From: Prevotella sp.
GTDB lineage: Bacteria; Bacteroidota; Bacteroidia; Bacteroidales; Bacteroidaceae
Reading direction: 5' to 3'
DNA: 64,000 bases
NCBI GenBank assembly: GCA_017471245.1
Contig: JAFUVB010000029.1
Span: forward strand, 33,522 to 97,521
Numbering within the stretch: position 1 is the stretch's first letter; each line of letters starts with the position of its first letter. The translations under genes and the position numbers were made by a program. Below, in pieces: positions 61,532 to 64,000 of this stretch. The notes under the pieces were generated by a model that did not search any database, was not told where the DNA came from, and worked only from the letters and a program-made list of their open reading frames with translations.

Positions 61532-62413
61532 ATGAATTTAAAAATTGTAGTACTTGCCAAGCAAGTACCTGACACAAGAAATGTGGGTAAGGATGCCATG
61601 ACTGCCGAAGGAACAGTCAACCGAGCCGCCCTACCTGCTATCTTCAATCCAGAAGATTTGAACGCCTTGGAGCAGGCTCTCCGTCTGAAAGAGCAAAATC
61701 CAGGCTCTACAGTAGGTATCCTCACGATGGGTCCCCCACGTGCAGGTGAAATTATCCGCCAAGGTCTCTACCGCGGTGCCGATACAGGTTGGCTGTTGAC
61801 CGACCGTCTGTTTGCAGGTGCCGATACACTCGCTACCTCATACGCGCTGGCTACTGCCATCAAGAAGATTGGCGATGTGGACATCGTGATTGGCGGTCGC
61901 CAGGCTATCGATGGTGATACCGCCCAGGTGGGTCCTCAGGTTGCCCAGAAGTTGGGATTGAACCAAGTGACATACGCAGAGGAGATTCTTTCTGTTGACA
62001 AGTTGAAAGCTGAGAGTAACAACTCGTCAACTATAACCATCAAGCGCGTGATCGACGGTGGTGTGGAGACCGTAGAGGCTCCGCTGCCAGTAGTGATCAC
62101 CGTGAACGGAAGTGCAGCACCCTGCCGCCCACAGAACGCCAAGCTGGTGATGAAGTACAAGCGTGCCACCTGCCCCATGGAGCGTCCTGCCGAAGGTACG
62201 GCCTACGACTATCTGTATGAGGAGCGTCCAGAACTGACACTGAACCAGTGGAGCGTAGCCGATGTTGACGGTGATGCTAACCAGTGTGGTCTCGCAGGTT
62301 CGCCTACCAAGGTGAAGGCAATCAAGAACATTGTGTTCCAGGCCAAGGAAAGCAAGACCCTCACTGCCTCTGATGCTGACATTGAAGGAATGATTAAGGA
62401 GTTACTGGAATAG
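61532..62413 (+). CDS. etfB: Electron transfer flavoprotein subunit beta
   Basis: The 293-residue protein starts NLKIVVLAKQVPDT and contains the ETF-beta signature VDIVIGGRQAIDGDTAQVGPQVAQKLGLNQVTYAEEI, plus EAPLPVVITVNGSAAPCRPQNAKLVMKYK. With EtfA it carries electrons on FAD (and AMP or a second FAD) between acyl-CoA dehydrogenases and other redox partners. It is the first gene of the operon etfB, etfA, small membrane protein, acyl-CoA dehydrogenase. Unlike a tight operon, 149 nt separate it from etfA, filled by palindromic core copy C. Confidence 0.95.
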   Translation: MNLKIVVLAKQVPDTRNVGKDAMTAEGTVNRAALPAIFNPEDLNALEQALRLKEQNPGSTVGILTMGPPRAGEIIRQGLYRGADTGWLLTDRLFAGADTLATSYALATAIKKIGDVDIVIGGRQAIDGDTAQVGPQVAQKLGLNQVTYAEEILSVDKLKAESNNSSTITIKRVIDGGVETVEAPLPVVITVNGSAAPCRPQNAKLVMKYKRATCPMERPAEGTAYDYLYEERPELTLNQWSVADVDGDANQCGLAGSPTKVKAIKNIVFQAKESKTLTASDADIEGMIKELLE

Positions 62414-62432
62414 AAAATAATTGGCTAATAAA

Positions 62433-62543
62433 GAAACGAATGAGAATAATGAGAATAATTTAACGCCGATAAATCGGCTTGCACAAATTACAATTAATAT
62501 AGATTTGTGGATAGAATTATTCCAATTATTCCAATTTGTTTCC
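62433..62543. repeat. Palindromic core element, copy C, between etfB and etfA
   Basis: Outer arms GAAACGAATGAGAATAAT and ATTATTCCAATTTGTTTCC, hairpin GCCGATAAATCGGC (62465-62478) where copies A and B have GGCCACAAATGTGGCC, and second stem CACAAAT/ATTTGTG. It lies inside a probable transcript. Confidence 0.82.
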
Positions 62544-62562
62544 AAAAGAAAAAGAAAAGACT

Positions 62563-63588
62563 ATGAATAATGTTTTTGTATATTGCGAAATAGAAGGCAC
62601 ATTGGTGCAAGAAGTTTCCCAGGAACTCCTGACAAAGGGTCGTAAATTGGCCAATGAACTGGGCGTAGAGCTCCACGCCGTTGTTGCCGGAACGGGCATC
62701 AAGGGTAAGGTGGAGGATCAAATTCTGCCTTACGGTGTTGATAAGCTGTTTGTGTTCGATGGTGAGGGTTTGTTCCCCTACACATCGGCTCCCCACACGG
62801 ATATTCTCGTGAACCTCTTCAAGGAGGAGAAGCCTCAAATCTGTCTGATGGGTGCTACCGTTATTGGTCGTGACCTCGGTCCACGTGTTTCGTCATCGCT
62901 GACCTCTGGTCTGACTGCCGACTGCACAGAACTGGAAATCGGTTCATACGAGGACAAGAAGAACAACAAAGTATTCGACAACCTGCTCTATCAGATTCGT
63001 CCTGCCTTCGGTGGTAACATCGTGGCAACGATCGTGAACCCCGAGCACCGTCCCCAGATGGCTACCGTACGTTCCGGCGTGATGCAGAAGGCTATCTATG
63101 AAGGAGATTGCAAGAAGGAAGTGGTTTATCCCGAGGTTGCCAAATATGTGGACATGGCTGTTGCCGGCGTGGTAAAGGTGCTCGACCACCACGTACAGGC
63201 TGCCAAGCATAACCTGAAGGGTGCACCTATCGTGGTTGCCGGTGGCTATGGTGTTGGTTCGAAGGAAGGTTTCGATCAATTGTTCCAGTTGGCCAAGGTG
63301 CTTCATGGTGAGGTAGGCGGAAGCCGCGCTGCCGTGGATGCTGGCTGGTTGGACCACGACCGTCAGATTGGTCAGACGGGTGTCACCGTTCATCCGAAGG
63401 TTTACATCGCCTGTGGTATCTCTGGTCAGATTCAGCATATCGCCGGTATGCAGGATTCTGGTATCATCATCTCTGTGAACTCCGATCCCGATGCTCCCAT
63501 CAACAAGATTGCTGACTATGTGATTGTGGGTACTGTAGAAGAGGTAGTTCCCAAACTGATTAAGTATTATAAGCAGAACTCGAAGTAA
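62563..63588 (+). CDS. etfA: Electron transfer flavoprotein subunit alpha
   Basis: The 341-residue protein has the N-terminal ETF domain (NNVFVYCEIEGTLVQEVSQELLTKGRKLANELG) and the C-terminal FAD-binding signature: RPAFGGNIVATIVNPEHRPQMATVRSGVM, GAPIVVAGGYGVGSKEGF, GGSRAAVDAGWLDHDRQIGQTGVTVHPKVYIACGISGQIQH and SDPDAPINKIADYVIVG. It pairs with EtfB. The ATG at 62563 (MNNVFVYCEIEG) was chosen over an upstream TTG that lies inside the repeat arm. One base separates its stop from the next gene. Confidence 0.96.
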   Translation: MNNVFVYCEIEGTLVQEVSQELLTKGRKLANELGVELHAVVAGTGIKGKVEDQILPYGVDKLFVFDGEGLFPYTSAPHTDILVNLFKEEKPQICLMGATVIGRDLGPRVSSSLTSGLTADCTELEIGSYEDKKNNKVFDNLLYQIRPAFGGNIVATIVNPEHRPQMATVRSGVMQKAIYEGDCKKEVVYPEVAKYVDMAVAGVVKVLDHHVQAAKHNLKGAPIVVAGGYGVGSKEGFDQLFQLAKVLHGEVGGSRAAVDAGWLDHDRQIGQTGVTVHPKVYIACGISGQIQHIAGMQDSGIIISVNSDPDAPINKIADYVIVGTVEEVVPKLIKYYKQNSK

Positions 63589-63589
63589 G

Positions 63590-63793
63590 ATGACTACCAA
63601 GACTAAAAAAATTGTTGCCCTTATAGGCTTGCTGGCTTTCATCATCATATGGAACATGCTTCCAGCTTACGACATTGTTCAGTACAATTTCGTACTCGCC
63701 AGAGTGGTGGATGTCATCATTGTATGTGTGGGGGCATCAATTTTCACTTGGATCATTAATCCTGATTTTTTAAAGAAGAAAGATAAAGAATAA
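63590..63793 (+). CDS. Small two-helix membrane protein
   Basis: The 67-residue protein has two hydrophobic segments (about 8-24, IVALIGLLAFIIIWNML; about 36-56, LARVVDVIIVCVGASIFTWII), a basic N terminus and a Lys-rich C terminus (FLKKKDKE). I do not recognise a named family. It starts one base after etfA and ends 4 nt before the acyl-CoA dehydrogenase gene, so it is surely part of the operon. It might anchor the ETF/dehydrogenase complex to the membrane; this is inference from position only. Confidence 0.8.
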   Translation: MTTKTKKIVALIGLLAFIIIWNMLPAYDIVQYNFVLARVVDVIIVCVGASIFTWIINPDFLKKKDKE

Positions 63794-63797
63794 GATT

Positions 63798-64000
63798 ATG
63801 GCAAACTATTATAGCGATCATCCTGAGATCGGGTTCTACTTGAACCACCCCCTGATGGCTCGTATCGTTGAGCTGAAAGAAAAGGGGTTCGCTGATGCGA
63901 AAGAATACGACTATGCTCCCGTTGACCTGGGCGATGCCATCGAGAACTACAAGCAGATTCTCGACATCACCGGCGACGTGGCTGCCAACATCATCGAGCC
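63798..64000 (+). CDS. Acyl-CoA dehydrogenase, N-terminal fragment (cut by window edge)
   Basis: The 67 visible codons begin MANYYSDHPEIGFYLNHP and continue MARIVELKEKGFADAKEYDYAPVDLGDAIENYKQILDITGDVAANIIEP. This is a typical N terminus of the longer acyl-CoA dehydrogenases found after etfBA in Bacteroidales. The enzyme would oxidise an acyl-CoA to the enoyl-CoA, or act in reverse, with ETF as partner. FAD- and substrate-binding regions are outside the window, so the assignment rests on this start and the operon context. Confidence 0.78.
   Translation, partial: MANYYSDHPEIGFYLNHPLMARIVELKEKGFADAKEYDYAPVDLGDAIENYKQILDITGDVAANIIE

Overview
The window looks like a chromosomal segment of a Bacteroidales bacterium, most probably a Prevotella/Segatella-type member of the Prevotellaceae. 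The evidence is the SusC/SusD pairs, BspA-type leucine-rich repeat proteins, DUF5683, DUF4105 and DUF3822 proteins, the lack of Shine-Dalgarno sequences, and repeated promoters of the Bacteroidetes form TTTG-N19/20-TAnnTTTG. No rRNA, tRNA, CRISPR array or classical insertion sequence was recognised.

Layout. 1-3.0 kb: the end of a leftward pectin locus (GH28 followed by a SusC receptor that runs off the left edge). 3.1-5.2 kb: surE-lpxB. 5.2-12.4 kb: rightward parA-parB-DUF5683-mltD-relA/spoT, with a pectin methylesterase appended 5 nt after relA/spoT. 13.3-24.6 kb: a polysaccharide utilisation locus with SusC, SusD, a tandem beta-propeller GH43-like protein with a discoidin domain, a BNR/sialidase-like protein with MORN-like repeats, and a DUF5060 TIM-barrel hydrolase. 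24.9-32.8 kb: a MerR regulator, alaS, recA-sprT, a four-helix-bundle protein gene and a carboxynorspermidine-type dehydrogenase. 32.9-42 kb: L-rhamnose catabolism (aldolase; kinase-isomerase-transporter operon) interleaved with secreted and DUF4105 proteins. 42.2-45.2 kb: a NhaD antiporter and a RecD-like helicase. 46.7-52.8 kb: two tandem BspA-like LRR surface proteins. 52.8-64 kb: an AAA/DUF4143 ATPase, a second four-helix-bundle gene, rsmD, a cardiolipin synthase, dnaG, and an etfB-etfA-acyl-CoA dehydrogenase operon cut by the right edge.

How the genes fit together. Pectin esterase, GH28 and the PUL hydrolases would release sugars from pectin, including rhamnose from rhamnogalacturonan. 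The rhamnose kinase/isomerase/aldolase/permease genes in the same window could use that rhamnose. This functional link is inferred from family membership and neighbourhood.

The most unusual content is non-coding. Intergenic spaces carry tandem arrays whose units keep a fixed length but vary in sequence: 7-mers near GAAGCAA, 8-mers near TTAACTCC, 9-mers near GGCTTATAG, a 12-mer inverted array, and several 22-bp arrays. Two four-helix-bundle (S23/IVP-like) genes are each bracketed by such arrays: one by inverted 7-mer arrays of exactly five units, the other by 9-mer arrays. A gene-less inverted 7-mer pair looks like a non-autonomous derivative. Two paralogous repeat islands (45.5 and 54.2 kb) have the order [7-mer array, conserved linker, 8-mer array], palindromic core, [7-mer array, linker, 8-mer array]. 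The core also occurs between etfB and etfA with a hairpin of changed sequence but kept pairing. A relationship between four-helix-bundle proteins and dispersed arrays, loosely like RAYT/REP systems, is my leading candidate for an undescribed system. It is a hypothesis.
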